Assembly (NCBI GenBank): GCA_934725855.1
Contig: CAKVCL010000001.1
Span: 239,944 to 303,943 of the forward strand
Reading direction: 5' to 3'
DNA length: 64,000 bases
From: an uncultured Cellulosilyticum sp.
Lineage (GTDB): Bacteria; Bacillota; Clostridia; Lachnospirales; Cellulosilyticaceae
The notes below the pieces were generated by a model. The model was not told the DNA's origin. It saw only the letters and a program-made list of their open reading frames with translations, and ran no database searches. A program made the position numbers and the translations under genes. How positions within the stretch are numbered: position 1 is the first letter of the stretch; the number at the start of each line of letters is the position of its first letter. Positions 55,780 to 64,000 of the stretch are shown piece by piece.

Positions 55780-56994
55780 ATGATTATTCATGGTGATGTG
55801 GCATTTATGATTTTAAATGCCGTATTAGTACTTTTAATGACCCCAGGTCTTGCATTTTTCTATGGGGGGTTAGTGGAGAGAAAAAATTCATTAACAATGA
55901 TGTTTCAATCGTTTGTCGCTATTGGAATTGTGCCTATTTTATGGGTTTTTGGAGGGTATAGTCTCGTCTTTGGTAATGATTTATATGGCATCATTGGAAA
56001 CCCGTTTCAATACTTTGGCATGCGAGACCTTCCCAGACTCATTGCAAGGCCCTATGACAGTACCATTCCTTTTTTACTTTTTTTCATGTATCAAATGATG
56101 TTTGCCATTATCACAGCACCTCTTATGACAGGTGCTTTCGCCAATCGTCTTACCCCAAGTGGTTGGATTAAAATCCTCATTTTATGGATGATTTTAATTT
56201 ATTTTCCCGTTGCGCACTGGGTTTGGGGAGATGGCTTCTTAGCACGTATGGGATTTGTGGACTATGCTGGCGGTGCCGTCATTCACATTACAGCTGGCTT
56301 TGGTTGTTTAAGTGGTGTCTTCTTCCTTGGACCTCGCAGCCATAAGGAGACGTCACTTCCTTTCCACTTAGGGTTTGTCGCCTTGGGTACAGCTTTTCTT
56401 CTTGTCGGATGGTTTGGTTTTAACACAGGAGGTGCCCTTACCGCTGCTGGAACAGCCGCCATTGTATTTGCAAATACTGGTTTAGCAGCAGCTTCTGGTA
56501 TGGTTGTGTGGCTCCTACTCCACTATTTATATCATAAAAGACTTTCCTTTCTAGAAATTCCGGTGGGGCTTGTAGCAGGTCTTGCCACCATTACACCTTG
56601 TTCAGGCTATATTACGCCACTGTCTGCTATATTAGTGGGGATTATTGGTGCGCTTGTGTGTTACTACTGCGTACTTTTTGAACGTAAGAAATGGGATGAC
56701 ACATTGGATGTATGGGGTGTCCATGGAGTGGGTGGCTTTATCGGAACGCTGCTGATTGGAATTTTTGCAAACCCTATTATTAACGATGTCGAAGCAAGTA
56801 TTACGCAATTTCTTGTTCAAGTTTTTGGCAGTCTTCTCATTGCTGCTTATTCTATTATTGTAACTTATTTGATCTTTTATATTGTGAACCGTATACGCTG
56901 TATTAAAGTCAGTGATGAGGTCCAAGAAAAAGGCTTAGATGCCTACTTCTTTAAAGAAAATTTTACCGCTATCCAACTGAAAAACCAAAAATAA
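55780..56994 (+). CDS. amtB: Ammonium transporter (Amt/MEP family)
   Basis: Trimeric channel that conducts ammonia/ammonium; about 11 membrane helices over 404 residues. Signatures: [20 protein letters not shown] near residue 21 (pore), [18 protein letters not shown] near 166 and [18 protein letters not shown] near 308 (twin-His region and helix 10). There is no signal peptide; the N-terminus begins directly in helix 1 ([17 protein letters not shown]), as in many Firmicute Amt proteins. No glnK/PII gene follows, which is unusual for amtB; instead the urease locus starts 79 bases downstream on the same strand. Confidence 0.96.
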   Translation: MIIHGDVAFMILNAVLVLLMTPGLAFFYGGLVERKNSLTMMFQSFVAIGIVPILWVFGGYSLVFGNDLYGIIGNPFQYFGMRDLPRLIARPYDSTIPFLLFFMYQMMFAIITAPLMTGAFANRLTPSGWIKILILWMILIYFPVAHWVWGDGFLARMGFVDYAGGAVIHITAGFGCLSGVFFLGPRSHKETSLPFHLGFVALGTAFLLVGWFGFNTGGALTAAGTAAIVFANTGLAAASGMVVWLLLHYLYHKRLSFLEIPVGLVAGLATITPCSGYITPLSAILVGIIGALVCYYCVLFERKKWDDTLDVWGVHGVGGFIGTLLIGIFANPIINDVEASITQFLVQVFGSLLIAAYSIIVTYLIFYIVNRIRCIKVSDEVQEKGLDAYFFKENFTAIQLKNQK

Positions 56995-57079
56995 ATCTAA
57001 ATTTTTATGTATATATTTCCTTTTATTTACTCATACTAGTTTTCAAAAAGAACCAATTTATTTTGAAGGAGAAATGTCA

Positions 57080-57382
57080 ATGAAACTTAATCCTAGAGAA
57101 GAGGAGAAATTAATGCTTCATATGGCGGGTGAACTGGCAAAAGCACGTAAAGCACGTGGTGTCAAGCTTAATTATATTGAAGCAACCGCCCTTATTAGTT
57201 CAGAGCTCATGGAAATGGCTCGTGATGGCAAGGAAGTTTCCGAGCTCATGAATCTTGGAAAGCACATTATCACAGCTGAAGACTGTATGGAAGGTGTAGC
57301 TGACCTTGTGAATTATGTTCAAGTAGAAGCGACCTTTCCAGATGGTACTAAGCTTGTTACCGTTCATGACCCTATTATGTAG
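57080..57382 (+). CDS. ureA: Urease gamma subunit
   Basis: Smallest structural subunit of urease, which hydrolyses urea to ammonia and carbamate. The family signature [20 protein letters not shown] (from residue 4) and [11 protein letters not shown] (near 29) are clear; the protein is 100 residues as in Bacillus and Klebsiella. The ATG at 57080 is chosen because GGAG lies 8 bases upstream; an ATG two codons earlier is too close. Separate ureA and ureB genes, not the fused ureA of Helicobacter, show a standard three-subunit enzyme. Confidence 0.98.
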   Translation: MKLNPREEEKLMLHMAGELAKARKARGVKLNYIEATALISSELMEMARDGKEVSELMNLGKHIITAEDCMEGVADLVNYVQVEATFPDGTKLVTVHDPIM

Positions 57383-57399
57383 TAAAGGAGTAAATCACA

Positions 57400-57777
57400 A
57401 TGAAAATTGGCGCAGTCATCTCTTGTAATCAAGAAATCGAACTTAATGCAGATAAACACACCCAAACCCTTACGGTCACCAACATGGGAGACCGTCCTAT
57501 TCAAGTCGGCTCACATTTTCACTTTTTCGAAGTCAATCGCTATTTAAAGTTTAACCGAAAAAGTGCCTTTGGCTTTCGTTTAGATATCCCCTCTGGTACA
57601 TCAATTCGTTTTGAACCGGGTGAAGCAAAAGACGTGCCACTTGTGGCATTAGGTGGTAAACGCCGCATCTTTGGATTTAATGATCTCACACGTGGTCAAG
57701 TTTCCGAAGCAACCATTACCTCTTGCTTGCACCATGCAAAACTGAGAGGCTTTTTACAGGAGGAGGATAATCAATGA
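57400..57777 (+). CDS. ureB: Urease beta subunit
   Basis: 125-residue structural subunit. The signatures [20 protein letters not shown] (near residue 28) and [16 protein letters not shown] (near 60) followed by [18 protein letters not shown] are typical. It lies 17 bases after ureA behind AAAGGAG, and its stop overlaps the ureC start (ATGA), so subunit ratio may be set by coupling. Confidence 0.98.
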   Translation: MKIGAVISCNQEIELNADKHTQTLTVTNMGDRPIQVGSHFHFFEVNRYLKFNRKSAFGFRLDIPSGTSIRFEPGEAKDVPLVALGGKRRIFGFNDLTRGQVSEATITSCLHHAKLRGFLQEEDNQ

Positions 57778-59495
57778 GTTACAAAATTTCTGGTGAAAAA
57801 TATGCCATGATGTATGGTCCTACAAAGGGCGATAAAGTAAGACTGGCTGATACAGACCTCATCATTGAAGTAGAAAAAGATTATACCCACTATGGAGATG
57901 AAATCAAATTTGGTGGGGGTAAAAGTATGCGTGATGGCATGGGACAATGCGTTCTAACCACTAGTGAAGATGGTGCGCTTGACCTCGTCATCACTAATGC
58001 TCTCATCATCGATTACACAGGTATTGTCAAAGCAGATATCGGCATCAAAAATGGCAAAATAGTGGGTATTGGTAAAGCAGGTAATCCTAGTATAATGGAC
58101 GATATCACACCTGGCATGGTGATTGGTGCTTCTACAGAAGCGCTTTCTGCAGAAGGTCAAATTATCACCGCAGGAGGCATTGATACCCACATTCACTATA
58201 TCTGTCCTGACCAAGTTGAAACGGCTCTTTTTTCTGGTGTCACCACAATGGTTGGCGGCGGAACAGGACCTGTTGAAGGTACCAATGCCACCACTTGCTC
58301 ACCAGGTCCTTGGTATATTAAAGAAATGCTTCGTGCTGCTGAAGAATATCCTATCAATATGGGCTTCTTTGGAAAAGGAAATTGTTCTGCAGAAGAACCT
58401 TTGATTGAACAAATTAAAGCCGGTGCAATGGGACTTAAAATTCATGAAGACTGGGGCGCCACACCAGCCGTTATTGACCACTGTCTCAATGTGGCAGACA
58501 AATATGATTTTCCAGTTGCGATTCACACAGATACTCTTAATGAAGGGGGTTGTGTAGAAGATACTATCCATGCGATTGGTGGACGCACCATTCACACCTA
58601 TCATACAGAAGGTGCAGGGGGTGGACATGCGCCAGATATTATTAAAATTGCTTGTGATGGCAACGTCCTTCCTTCTTCTACTAACCCAACCATGCCTTAT
58701 AGTATTAACACGATTGATGAGCACCTTGACATGCTCATGGTTTGCCATCACTTAGATAATAAAATTCCTGAAGATGTCGCTTTTGCAGATTCTCGTATTC
58801 GTCCCGAAACCATTGCGGCAGAAGATGTTCTCCAAGATATGGGGGTCTTTAGTATGATGAGCTCTGACTCTCAAGCCATGGGACGTGTAGGTGAAGTCAT
58901 TGTGCGTACTTGGCAAACGGCTAGTAAAATGAAAAATCAACGTGGCCCACTTCAAGAAGATAAAGGCCATGATAACGATAACTTCCGTGTGAAACGCTAT
59001 ATTGCTAAATATACAATCAACCCTGCTATTACACATGGAATCTCTGAATATGTAGGTTCTGTAGAAGTTGGTAAGTTTGCAGACTTAGTGCTTTGGACAC
59101 CTCAGTTCTTTGGCATTAAGCCTGAGTTAATTCTAAAGGGTGGTATGGTAGCTGGCTCTAAAATGGGCGATGCCAATGCTTCTATTCCAACTACCGAACC
59201 GATGATTTATAAGAAAATGTTCGCTGCGCATGGTAAAGCTAAATATGATACTTGCATTACCTTTACTTCTCAAGCTGCCATGAAAGAGAACATTAAAGAA
59301 AAATATGGTCTTCAAAAAATTCTTCTTCCTGTTAAAAACTGCAGAACCATTGGTAAACGTGATATGATTTTCAACGATCAAACCCCTAAAATTACGGTGG
59401 ATCCAGAAACTTATGTGGTTATGGCAGATAAGGAACTCATCACTTCTGAGCCTGCAAAGGTATTACCACTTGCTCAACTTTATAATTTATTCTAA
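57774..59495 (+). CDS. ureC: Urease alpha subunit (catalytic)
   Basis: Carries the dinickel active site. Metal ligands and catalytic residues are intact: [10 protein letters not shown] (His139 and His141), the carbamylated Lys222 in [20 protein letters not shown] (His near 250), [13 protein letters not shown] (His near 276), the mobile-flap CHHL (near 323) and [12 protein letters not shown] (Asp near 365). 573 residues compares with about 570 in Bacillus. It is read directly after ureB by ATGA overlap and followed by ureI after 15 bases. Confidence 0.99.
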   Translation: MSYKISGEKYAMMYGPTKGDKVRLADTDLIIEVEKDYTHYGDEIKFGGGKSMRDGMGQCVLTTSEDGALDLVITNALIIDYTGIVKADIGIKNGKIVGIGKAGNPSIMDDITPGMVIGASTEALSAEGQIITAGGIDTHIHYICPDQVETALFSGVTTMVGGGTGPVEGTNATTCSPGPWYIKEMLRAAEEYPINMGFFGKGNCSAEEPLIEQIKAGAMGLKIHEDWGATPAVIDHCLNVADKYDFPVAIHTDTLNEGGCVEDTIHAIGGRTIHTYHTEGAGGGHAPDIIKIACDGNVLPSSTNPTMPYSINTIDEHLDMLMVCHHLDNKIPEDVAFADSRIRPETIAAEDVLQDMGVFSMMSSDSQAMGRVGEVIVRTWQTASKMKNQRGPLQEDKGHDNDNFRVKRYIAKYTINPAITHGISEYVGSVEVGKFADLVLWTPQFFGIKPELILKGGMVAGSKMGDANASIPTTEPMIYKKMFAAHGKAKYDTCITFTSQAAMKENIKEKYGLQKILLPVKNCRTIGKRDMIFNDQTPKITVDPETYVVMADKELITSEPAKVLPLAQLYNLF

Positions 59496-59510
59496 TAAGG
59501 AGCGACTTCG

Positions 59511-60017
59511 ATGTTAGGCGTCAGTTTATTATTTGTTGGCATTGTACTGATTAGTAATGGTGCCTGTAAGCTTACCAAAGTAGACTCTAAGGCCACTTCT
59601 GTGATTAACTTATTTGTTGGAAGTTTATCTTTATATATTAATTTTGTTAATCTCGCTCAAGGCAACTATTATGCTGCTGGAACAGGCTTATTATTTGGTT
59701 TCACTTATCTATTTATCGATATTGATTTACTTTTCAATTTGGATCAACGAGCCTTTGCTTGGTTTTCTACGTTTGTTGCGATTAATGCGATTGTTTTTGG
59801 CACCATAGAAGGCTTTTTAGGTAATGAATACCTTCAAATTGCCCCAGATATTCGCTGGGCAGGCATCTGGTATCTTTGGGCCATCTTATGGTCAACTGCC
59901 TTTTTTGAAGATATTCTTGGGAAAAAACTCGGTAATTTTACGCCTTGGCTTCAAATTTTTGAAGGTGTTGTAACGGCGTGGATTCCTGGACTATTAATTT
60001 TAATTGGAAGATGGTAA
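59511..60017 (+). CDS. ureI: UreI/AmiS family urea channel
   Basis: Membrane protein of the AmiS/UreI family; family members form hexameric channels for urea or short amides. About six helices over 168 residues; conserved pieces include NGACKLTKVD (near residue 17), NYYAAGTGLLFGFTYL (near 50) and AGIWYLWAILWSTAFFEDI (near 125). The Helicobacter channel is gated by periplasmic His; I see no His at all in this protein, so acid gating of that kind is unlikely. AAGGAG precedes the ATG. Between ureC and the accessory genes, followed by a hairpin. Confidence 0.93.
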   Translation: MLGVSLLFVGIVLISNGACKLTKVDSKATSVINLFVGSLSLYINFVNLAQGNYYAAGTGLLFGFTYLFIDIDLLFNLDQRAFAWFSTFVAINAIVFGTIEGFLGNEYLQIAPDIRWAGIWYLWAILWSTAFFEDILGKKLGNFTPWLQIFEGVVTAWIPGLLILIGRW

Positions 60018-60021
60018 CTCA

Positions 60022-60058
60022 GAATGTCGCAAAATCTATTTTTGCGACATTCATTTTT
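60022..60058 (+). terminator. Terminator-like hairpin inside the urease locus (ureI/ureE gap)
   Basis: GAATGTCGCAAAA (60022-60034) and TTTTGCGACATTC (60040-60052) are perfectly complementary over 13 bp with a 5-base loop, followed by ATTTTT. It starts 4 bases after the ureI stop and ends 16 bases before the ureE ATG. It could reduce transcription of ureEFGD relative to ureABCI or shield the upstream message from 3' decay. Confidence 0.8.
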
Positions 60059-60074
60059 AGAAAGGATGTGTGAG

Positions 60075-60554
60075 ATGCTTTGTGAAAAAATTTTAGGAAA
60101 CTTAAATACTCAGAACTACCCTCAAAAAAAGATTGAATATGTAGACATTGAATGGCATGATGCTTTTCATAAAATCCATAAAAAAACTACTAAGGAAGGG
60201 ACAGAAGTTGGCATAAGACTGGATAATCATGTGCTCACTCATGGCTTAAAAGAAGGGGATGTGCTCTATGCGGATGAGAATCGATTAATTGCTGTGCATA
60301 TTCTTCCTTGCAAGGTAATTAAAGCGATGGTTGACTGTGACCATCCTAAAATGATTGCTAAGGTTTGTTATGAAATCGGAAATCGTCATGCCACTTTATT
60401 TTGGGGTGAAAATGACCATACTTTTATCACGCCTTATAATGAGCCCATGTTAGTGATGCTTAATAAACTCCATGGTGTCAAAACAGAAGTAACTACCCTC
60501 ACATTAGATTTTAGTACGGCCATTTCCTCCTCAATTAATGCCCATACTCACTGA
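60075..60554 (+). CDS. ureE: Urease accessory protein UreE
   Basis: Nickel-binding metallochaperone that delivers Ni2+ to the urease assembly complex. The N-terminal peptide-binding domain runs to ~residue 75; the metal-binding domain has the conserved GNRHATLFW (near 115) His. The C-terminus ends with NAHTH, a minimal version of the His-rich tail seen in some UreE. I choose the ATG at 60075, 8 bases after AAAGGA; ATGs at 60066 and 60024 are in frame, but the latter lies in the hairpin. 159 residues. Confidence 0.95.
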   Translation: MLCEKILGNLNTQNYPQKKIEYVDIEWHDAFHKIHKKTTKEGTEVGIRLDNHVLTHGLKEGDVLYADENRLIAVHILPCKVIKAMVDCDHPKMIAKVCYEIGNRHATLFWGENDHTFITPYNEPMLVMLNKLHGVKTEVTTLTLDFSTAISSSINAHTH

Positions 60555-60567
60555 TAAGGATAAAACA

Positions 60568-61260
60568 ATGAATTCAATTGCTCATTACTATTTATTACAA
60601 ATAAACGATGCCCTTTTTCCTATAGGTGCCTATTCTCACTCTTATGGACTGGAAACTTATATTCAAAAAGGACTCATAAAAAACGCATCAGAGGCTTCAC
60701 AGTATCTAAAAAATAAGCTTTGTTATGCGGTTCTATATTCTGATTTATTAGGTGCTCGTCTAGCTTATGACTACACCCTAAGTAATGACCTTCATAAGCT
60801 CATTGAATTAAACACCCTCACTACAGCCCTTAAATCTCCTATGGAGATGAGAGAAGCCAGTTTTAAACTCGGTTCACGCTTTATTAAAACCATTGAAGCC
60901 CTCAAGCTTCCGCTTGAAGACACAAGTTACTATGCGTTTACCCACCAAGCTTCCACCTCAAAGCTTCATCATTGTTGCTTATATGGAAGTTTTTGCGCTG
61001 CCATGGAGATTTCTAAAGAGGCTATGCTCACGCACTATCTCTATGCCCAAACCTCTGCTATTGTGACCACTTGCGTTAAAACCATTCCGCTTAGTCAAAC
61101 AGAAGGGCAGCAAATTCTTTCTGAAAGCTATCCCCTTCTATCTGAGTTAACTCATAAAGTATTGACCTTAGATGCCAACTGGTATGGTTGTAGTACCCCT
61201 AGTTTCGATATTCGTAGCATGCAACACGAATGTCTTTATTCAAGACTTTATATGTCTTAA
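60568..61260 (+). CDS. ureF: Urease accessory protein UreF
   Basis: Helical GTPase-activating partner that couples UreG to the urease apoenzyme. The N-terminal LQINDALFPIGAYSHSYGLE (near residue 9) is the family signature, and the C-terminal PSFDIRSMQHECLYSRLYMS matches the conserved tail. The ATG at 60568 has AAGGA upstream; an earlier non-ATG start in frame overlaps ureE. 230 residues is typical. Gap from ureE 13 bases. Confidence 0.96.
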   Translation: MNSIAHYYLLQINDALFPIGAYSHSYGLETYIQKGLIKNASEASQYLKNKLCYAVLYSDLLGARLAYDYTLSNDLHKLIELNTLTTALKSPMEMREASFKLGSRFIKTIEALKLPLEDTSYYAFTHQASTSKLHHCCLYGSFCAAMEISKEAMLTHYLYAQTSAIVTTCVKTIPLSQTEGQQILSESYPLLSELTHKVLTLDANWYGCSTPSFDIRSMQHECLYSRLYMS

Positions 61261-61298
61261 TATTCGTTATTAATCCATTATAGAAAGAAGGCGTTATC

Positions 61299-61907
61299 AT
61301 GCCCTATACAAAAATCGGAGTAGCTGGCCCTGTTGGTTCAGGTAAAACCGCACTCATTGAAAAATTAACACGAAAACTTGCTGATACTTATAGTATTGGC
61401 GTTATTACTAATGATATTTATACAAAGGAAGATGCAGAATTCTTAAGTAAAAATAGTATTTTACCTATTGAAAGAATTATTGGGGTAGAAACAGGTGGCT
61501 GTCCCCATACCGCTATTCGGGAAGATGCTTCCATGAACCTAGAAGCTGTTGATGAACTGATGACTCGTTTTCCAGATATTGAATTACTCTTTATTGAAAG
61601 TGGTGGAGACAATCTTTCAGCCACCTTTAGTCCTGAATTAGTAGATGCCACCATCTTTGTCATTGATGTGGCAGAAGGAGATAAAATTCCTCGTAAAGGG
61701 GGGCCTGGTATCACACGTTCTGATTTGCTTGTCATTAATAAAATTGATTTAGCCCCTTATGTGGGTGCCGACCTTAGCGTGATGGAACGTGATTCTAAAA
61801 AAATGCGTGGAGATAAGCCTTTTATTTTTACAGATATTCGTCATGAAGAAGGCATTGATGCAGTGATTGATTGGATTTTGCATCATGTGTTATTAGTGGG
61901 GTGTTAA
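61299..61907 (+). CDS. ureG: Urease accessory protein UreG (GTPase)
   Basis: SIMIBI-class GTPase that drives nickel insertion into urease. The P-loop [14 protein letters not shown] is at residue 10, the [13 protein letters not shown] near 38, the nickel-site [13 protein letters not shown] (Cys-Pro-His) near 66-78, [15 protein letters not shown] near 103 and the guanine-specificity NKID near 145. 202 residues is normal. Its stop abuts the ureD start with no gap. Confidence 0.98.
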   Translation: MPYTKIGVAGPVGSGKTALIEKLTRKLADTYSIGVITNDIYTKEDAEFLSKNSILPIERIIGVETGGCPHTAIREDASMNLEAVDELMTRFPDIELLFIESGGDNLSATFSPELVDATIFVIDVAEGDKIPRKGGPGITRSDLLVINKIDLAPYVGADLSVMERDSKKMRGDKPFIFTDIRHEEGIDAVIDWILHHVLLVGC

Positions 61908-62711
61908 ATGCGTAATCACTTTGGTAAAACTTCTAAACTCTTTTTAAAAGCTGGTCTAAAAAATAATCAAACCGTTTTAAAAGACGCTTCCTTTACGGCA
62001 CCTTTTAAAATCATGCATCCTTTTTATGCTTATGCGCCTCACGCACTACCAGAGCTTAACCATTGTATGACGATTATGTGTTTAACGGCATCAGCAGGGA
62101 TTATGTCTGGGGATGAACAATATTATGAAATGATTGTGGAAGAAGGTGCCAAACTTGAATTTGTTTCTCAAGCTTATGAAAAGATTCATAAAATGGAATC
62201 CGGTTATGCTCAAAGAACCGCAACCCTTCATGTAGGACATGATGCTCTGCTTTACTATAATCCACAGCCAACGATTCCCTTTAAAGATTCTGCTTTTACA
62301 AGTTCCCTTAACATTCACTTACAAGATCACTCTTCTCAATTAATTTTTAAGGAAATTCTTTCGGCTGGAAGGTGTGCACGTGGTGAGCAATTTGAGTTTC
62401 GCTATTATGATAATTTCATCCACATCTATCAAGAAGATAGGCTTATTTATGCAGACCATACAAGACTTCATCCTCAAGAAATGAAGCTTAATGAAATTGG
62501 CCTTTTTGAACACTATACGCATTTAGGGACTCTAATCCTCTTTCACCTTTCTAAAAATGCTAAGTGGCTAAATGCCGTTCGCAAATACCTTGAAAACAAG
62601 CCTTATGTGACAGGGGGCATTACACAAAATGACCATGGCTATATTATCCGCTTATTAGGTCATGGAGCTCAGCAAATTGAAAGTATCATGGACAAACTGC
62701 TTGAACTATAA
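61908..62711 (+). CDS. ureD: Urease accessory protein UreD (UreH)
   Basis: Scaffold that binds apo-urease and UreFG and channels nickel. The beta-strand-rich protein has the family blocks TASAGIMSGDEQYYEM (near residue 60), YNPQPTIPFKDSAF (near 117) and GRCARGEQFEFR (near 152). 267 residues is typical. It is the last urease gene and is followed by a strong terminator at 62795. No nickel importer (nik or cbiMQO-like) lies downstream. Confidence 0.96.
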   Translation: MRNHFGKTSKLFLKAGLKNNQTVLKDASFTAPFKIMHPFYAYAPHALPELNHCMTIMCLTASAGIMSGDEQYYEMIVEEGAKLEFVSQAYEKIHKMESGYAQRTATLHVGHDALLYYNPQPTIPFKDSAFTSSLNIHLQDHSSQLIFKEILSAGRCARGEQFEFRYYDNFIHIYQEDRLIYADHTRLHPQEMKLNEIGLFEHYTHLGTLILFHLSKNAKWLNAVRKYLENKPYVTGGITQNDHGYIIRLLGHGAQQIESIMDKLLEL

Positions 62712-62794
62712 CAGATAATGGTCTAGAACCCCGTCTACGATTATAACCATTCGATAAGGCTCTAAGGACTATGTTAGTAGGGATTCCATTTCAT

Positions 62795-62842
62795 AAAAAA
62801 TAGGAAGTACCCCCCATTTTTGTTGGGGCACTTCCTATTTTT
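62795..62842 (+). terminator. Terminator of the urease operon
   Basis: AATAGGAAGTACCCCCCA and TGGGGCACTTCCTATT pair with one mismatch around a 7-base loop and are followed by TTTTT. It begins about 84 bases after the ureD stop. The stretch 62712-62794 holds nothing else I can identify. Confidence 0.9.
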
Positions 62843-62879
62843 CATGACTTACTATGTAAATTTCTTTTTCTTATTTATT

Positions 62880-62975
62880 TTACTTTATAAATGCTCTACA
62901 CTGCACATCTATATCCATCATAAAGCCAAGTGATTTGTAAAAATATGTTTTAAGGTAATGCGCATAGCCTATTTG
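62880..62975 (-). pseudogene. GNAT acetyltransferase C-terminal remnant
   Basis: The minus-strand frame reads GYAHYLKTYFYKSLGFMMDI and then DVQCRAFIK before a stop, which looks like the last two helices and strand of a GNAT N-acetyltransferase (the FYKSLGF motif is characteristic). A stop codon lies just upstream in the same frame and no N-terminal domain precedes it, so only about 30 codons remain. It overlaps the end of the 48-codon ORF in another frame by a few bases. Confidence 0.5.
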
Positions 62976-63115
62976 TCTTTAATAATGTGTGATAATGGAT
63001 AAGCTACTTTTAGAGTTTTGATTATATTTGAGGTATTATAGTCTTTAAAAGCAATCCTCTTTTTAGGCTTTAACATCTGATCAAAAACAACATGTTCTCG
63101 TTTTTTCTTAGACAT
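62969..63115 (-). CDS. Hypothetical 48-residue basic protein
   Basis: Not recognised. The frame begins MSKKKREHVVFDQML and ends PLSHIIKDK; it is rich in Lys, with no membrane segment or cysteine. An AAGGGG site lies 7 bases before the ATG, which argues for translation at some time. Surrounded by broken genes, it may itself be the N-terminal relic of a longer gene, with the GNAT-like scrap following in a different frame. The 62712-63140 stretch contains nothing else I can support. Confidence 0.35.
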   Translation of the reverse strand: MSKKKREHVVFDQMLKPKKRIAFKDYNTSNIIKTLKVAYPLSHIIKDK

Positions 63116-63140
63116 GTTATCCCCTTCAGCAATAACCCTA

Positions 63141-63653
63141 TTACAATGAACTGCCTTTTTTCTTATAAGCTATGTATTTCTTTAAATGTGGTATATGCAT
63201 TGGAAATATTTTTTCTGGACAATTTATAACCATATTTTCTACCACATCTAATTCTTCTCAGTGAATATCTACGGTTTCATCTGTACTTGCTAAAGGGATT
63301 CCTTCTGCTTCACATATAAAACATAACATAATCAGTGAGTAAATTCCATTTAAATTCTGTGTGACACAGAATGGGTTAAACCCAATAACCTCTATACCTT
63401 CTGACTTTTCCAAAAAGTTCTCTTCTTGTCCTATAATTTTAGTTAATTTAAGGCCCGTTTCTTCTTCAACTTCCCTTGTTAATGCTGAAAATATATTTTC
63501 ATACTCTCTTATCTTGCCTCCAACCACTTCAATCATGCCATTTGTATGACAGTCATTTTCTTTTTGTCTAGTCTGAATTAAAATATAATCTTTTCCATTT
63601 TCCTTTTTTTCAATAATCGCACCTACTGCTGGTTTTGCAAATACTTCTTTCAT
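63141..63653 (-). pseudogene. Nudix hydrolase gene interrupted by an in-frame TGA
   Basis: The full Nudix box is intact near residues 45-67: G-x5-E-x7-REVEEETG (GGKIREYE then TREVEEETGL). Nudix enzymes hydrolyse nucleoside diphosphates linked to another group. The frame hits TGA (63258-63260) right after STDETVDIH, exactly where relatives usually have Trp (TGG). Beyond it the same frame stays open for 38 more codons (EELDVVENMVINC... AYKKKGSSL) to TAA at 63141-63143, giving a normal-looking 170-codon gene. Start at the ATG 63651-63653 behind AGGAG. A truncated 131-residue product would lack its C-terminal helix. Most likely a recent nonsense mutation. Confidence 0.75.
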
Positions 63654-63680
63654 ATTTGTATTTCTCCTCAACTATAATGG

Positions 63681-64000
63681 TTATTTTGCTTTGCATGATA
63701 TTTTATCAACATCTAATCTAAAAATAGAGACTGTTTCAAGCATTTCCTCACTATAATACCATTATGGTTTTGTTGCAACTTGTCTCATAATTGCATTAAG
63801 CCCTTTTCTTTTTTCTTCTCTATCCTCTACAAGATGAAGTTTTCCTGTACCAATCACACTTTGAAAAATAGCTGAAAAATCACCAGCTATTTCACTTTCA
63901 CGTATTTTAATTATACAAAATATATATAATAACGGCATGTGCTAGTTTAATTTAAGTGTAATATAGGATAAATATGGAAATTCATAAAGGCGCATTTCCT
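63681..64000 (-). pseudogene. Degraded pyridoxamine 5'-phosphate oxidase-like (PPOX/Nim type) gene
   Basis: The minus-strand frame contains GDFSAIFQSVIGTGKLHLVE and then DREEKRKGLNAIMRQ, typical of small flavin-binding PPOX-fold proteins (the SVIGxGK and EEKRKAL pattern of the NimA-like group). An in-frame TAA (63762-63764) interrupts it; past it the same frame reads YYSEEMLETVSIFRLDVDKI, the expected C-terminal strand, up to a stop at 63681-63683. Upstream a TAG lies just before an ATG at 63936-63938 and the N-terminal part is out of frame, so the gene carries several lesions. It continues to the window edge. Confidence 0.6.

Noticed and set aside
57954..59381. Several antisense open frames within ureC
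   Set aside because: They are shadows in a long, strongly conserved gene and have no ribosome sites or known domains.
60024..60074. Earlier ATG start for UreE
   Set aside because: It lies in the terminator hairpin, adds residues with no family match, and lacks a ribosome site; 60075 has AAAGGA at 8 bases.
62712..62794. tRNA-like or small RNA gene after ureD
   Set aside because: I could not fold it into a cloverleaf or find a promoter; it reads as an untranslated tail before the terminator.

Overview
The window looks like chromosomal DNA of a low-G+C, spore-forming anaerobic Firmicute of class Clostridia. The grounds are AT-rich intergenic DNA, strong AGGAGG ribosome binding sites, frequent GTG/TTG starts, a SpoVR/YhbH/PrkA cluster, and the clostridial gene orders yicC-remA-gmk-rpoZ-priA-def-fmt-yugP-rsmB-rlmN-PP2C-prkC-rsgA-rpe-thiN and fakA-recG-rsmD-coaD. 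A gut or rumen member related to Lachnospiraceae/Cellulosilyticum is my guess; nothing in the sequence proves it. I see no rRNA, tRNA, CRISPR array, insertion sequence or prophage.

Layout. (1) 1-9360, minus strand: a pyrimidine operon pyrB-pyrC-pyrF-carA-carB-pyrK-pyrD (pyrD runs off the left edge). Its leader has a consensus promoter, a PyrR-type binding loop, an antiterminator pairing and an attenuator hairpin. A second promoter with an ArgR-like operator lies between pyrC and pyrF. (2) 9375-18110: a divergent thymidine kinase, a histidine phosphatase and an M55 D-aminopeptidase (minus); pepF and adenine deaminase (plus); a CorA-like transporter, an Asn-rich repeat protein and a WalJ-type hydrolase (minus). 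(3) 18247-27172: the spoVR-yhbH-prkA stress/sporulation operon, a GH26-like lipoprotein, recU, a divergently transcribed helical-repeat protein that seems to start at ATT, a pseudouridine synthase and a small membrane protein. (4) 27324-36254: an M16C peptidase, then a coiled-coil protein, coaD, rsmD, recG, fakA and asp23. (5) 36491-50985: rpmB on plus, then the long translation/cell-wall-signalling cluster on minus, split by internal terminators. (6) 51054-55503: rqcH, citrate synthase and lrgAB. (7) 55780-62711, plus strand: an ammonium transporter and a complete urease locus ureA-B-C-I-E-F-G-D, with a terminator-like hairpin between ureI and ureE. (8) 62712-64000: decaying DNA with a GNAT C-terminal scrap, an unknown 48-codon ORF, a Nudix gene broken by one in-frame TGA and a PPOX-family gene broken by an in-frame TAA.

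How the parts connect. Carbamoyl phosphate from carAB feeds both UMP and arginine synthesis, which fits two control points in the pyr operon. Urease releases ammonia from urea, and the adjacent AmtB and UreI suggest an urea/ammonia nitrogen module; no nickel transporter or PII gene is in view. The Ser/Thr kinase-phosphatase pair lies inside the translation cluster.

Most of the window is ordinary core genome. The less ordinary items are the Asn-rich (YNNASNNNN) repeat protein, the ATT-initiated helical-repeat protein, the GH26-like lipoprotein with an apparently lost nucleophile, the four-segment pyr attenuator and the nonsense-mutation cluster at the right end. I found no convincing wholly new multi-gene system.
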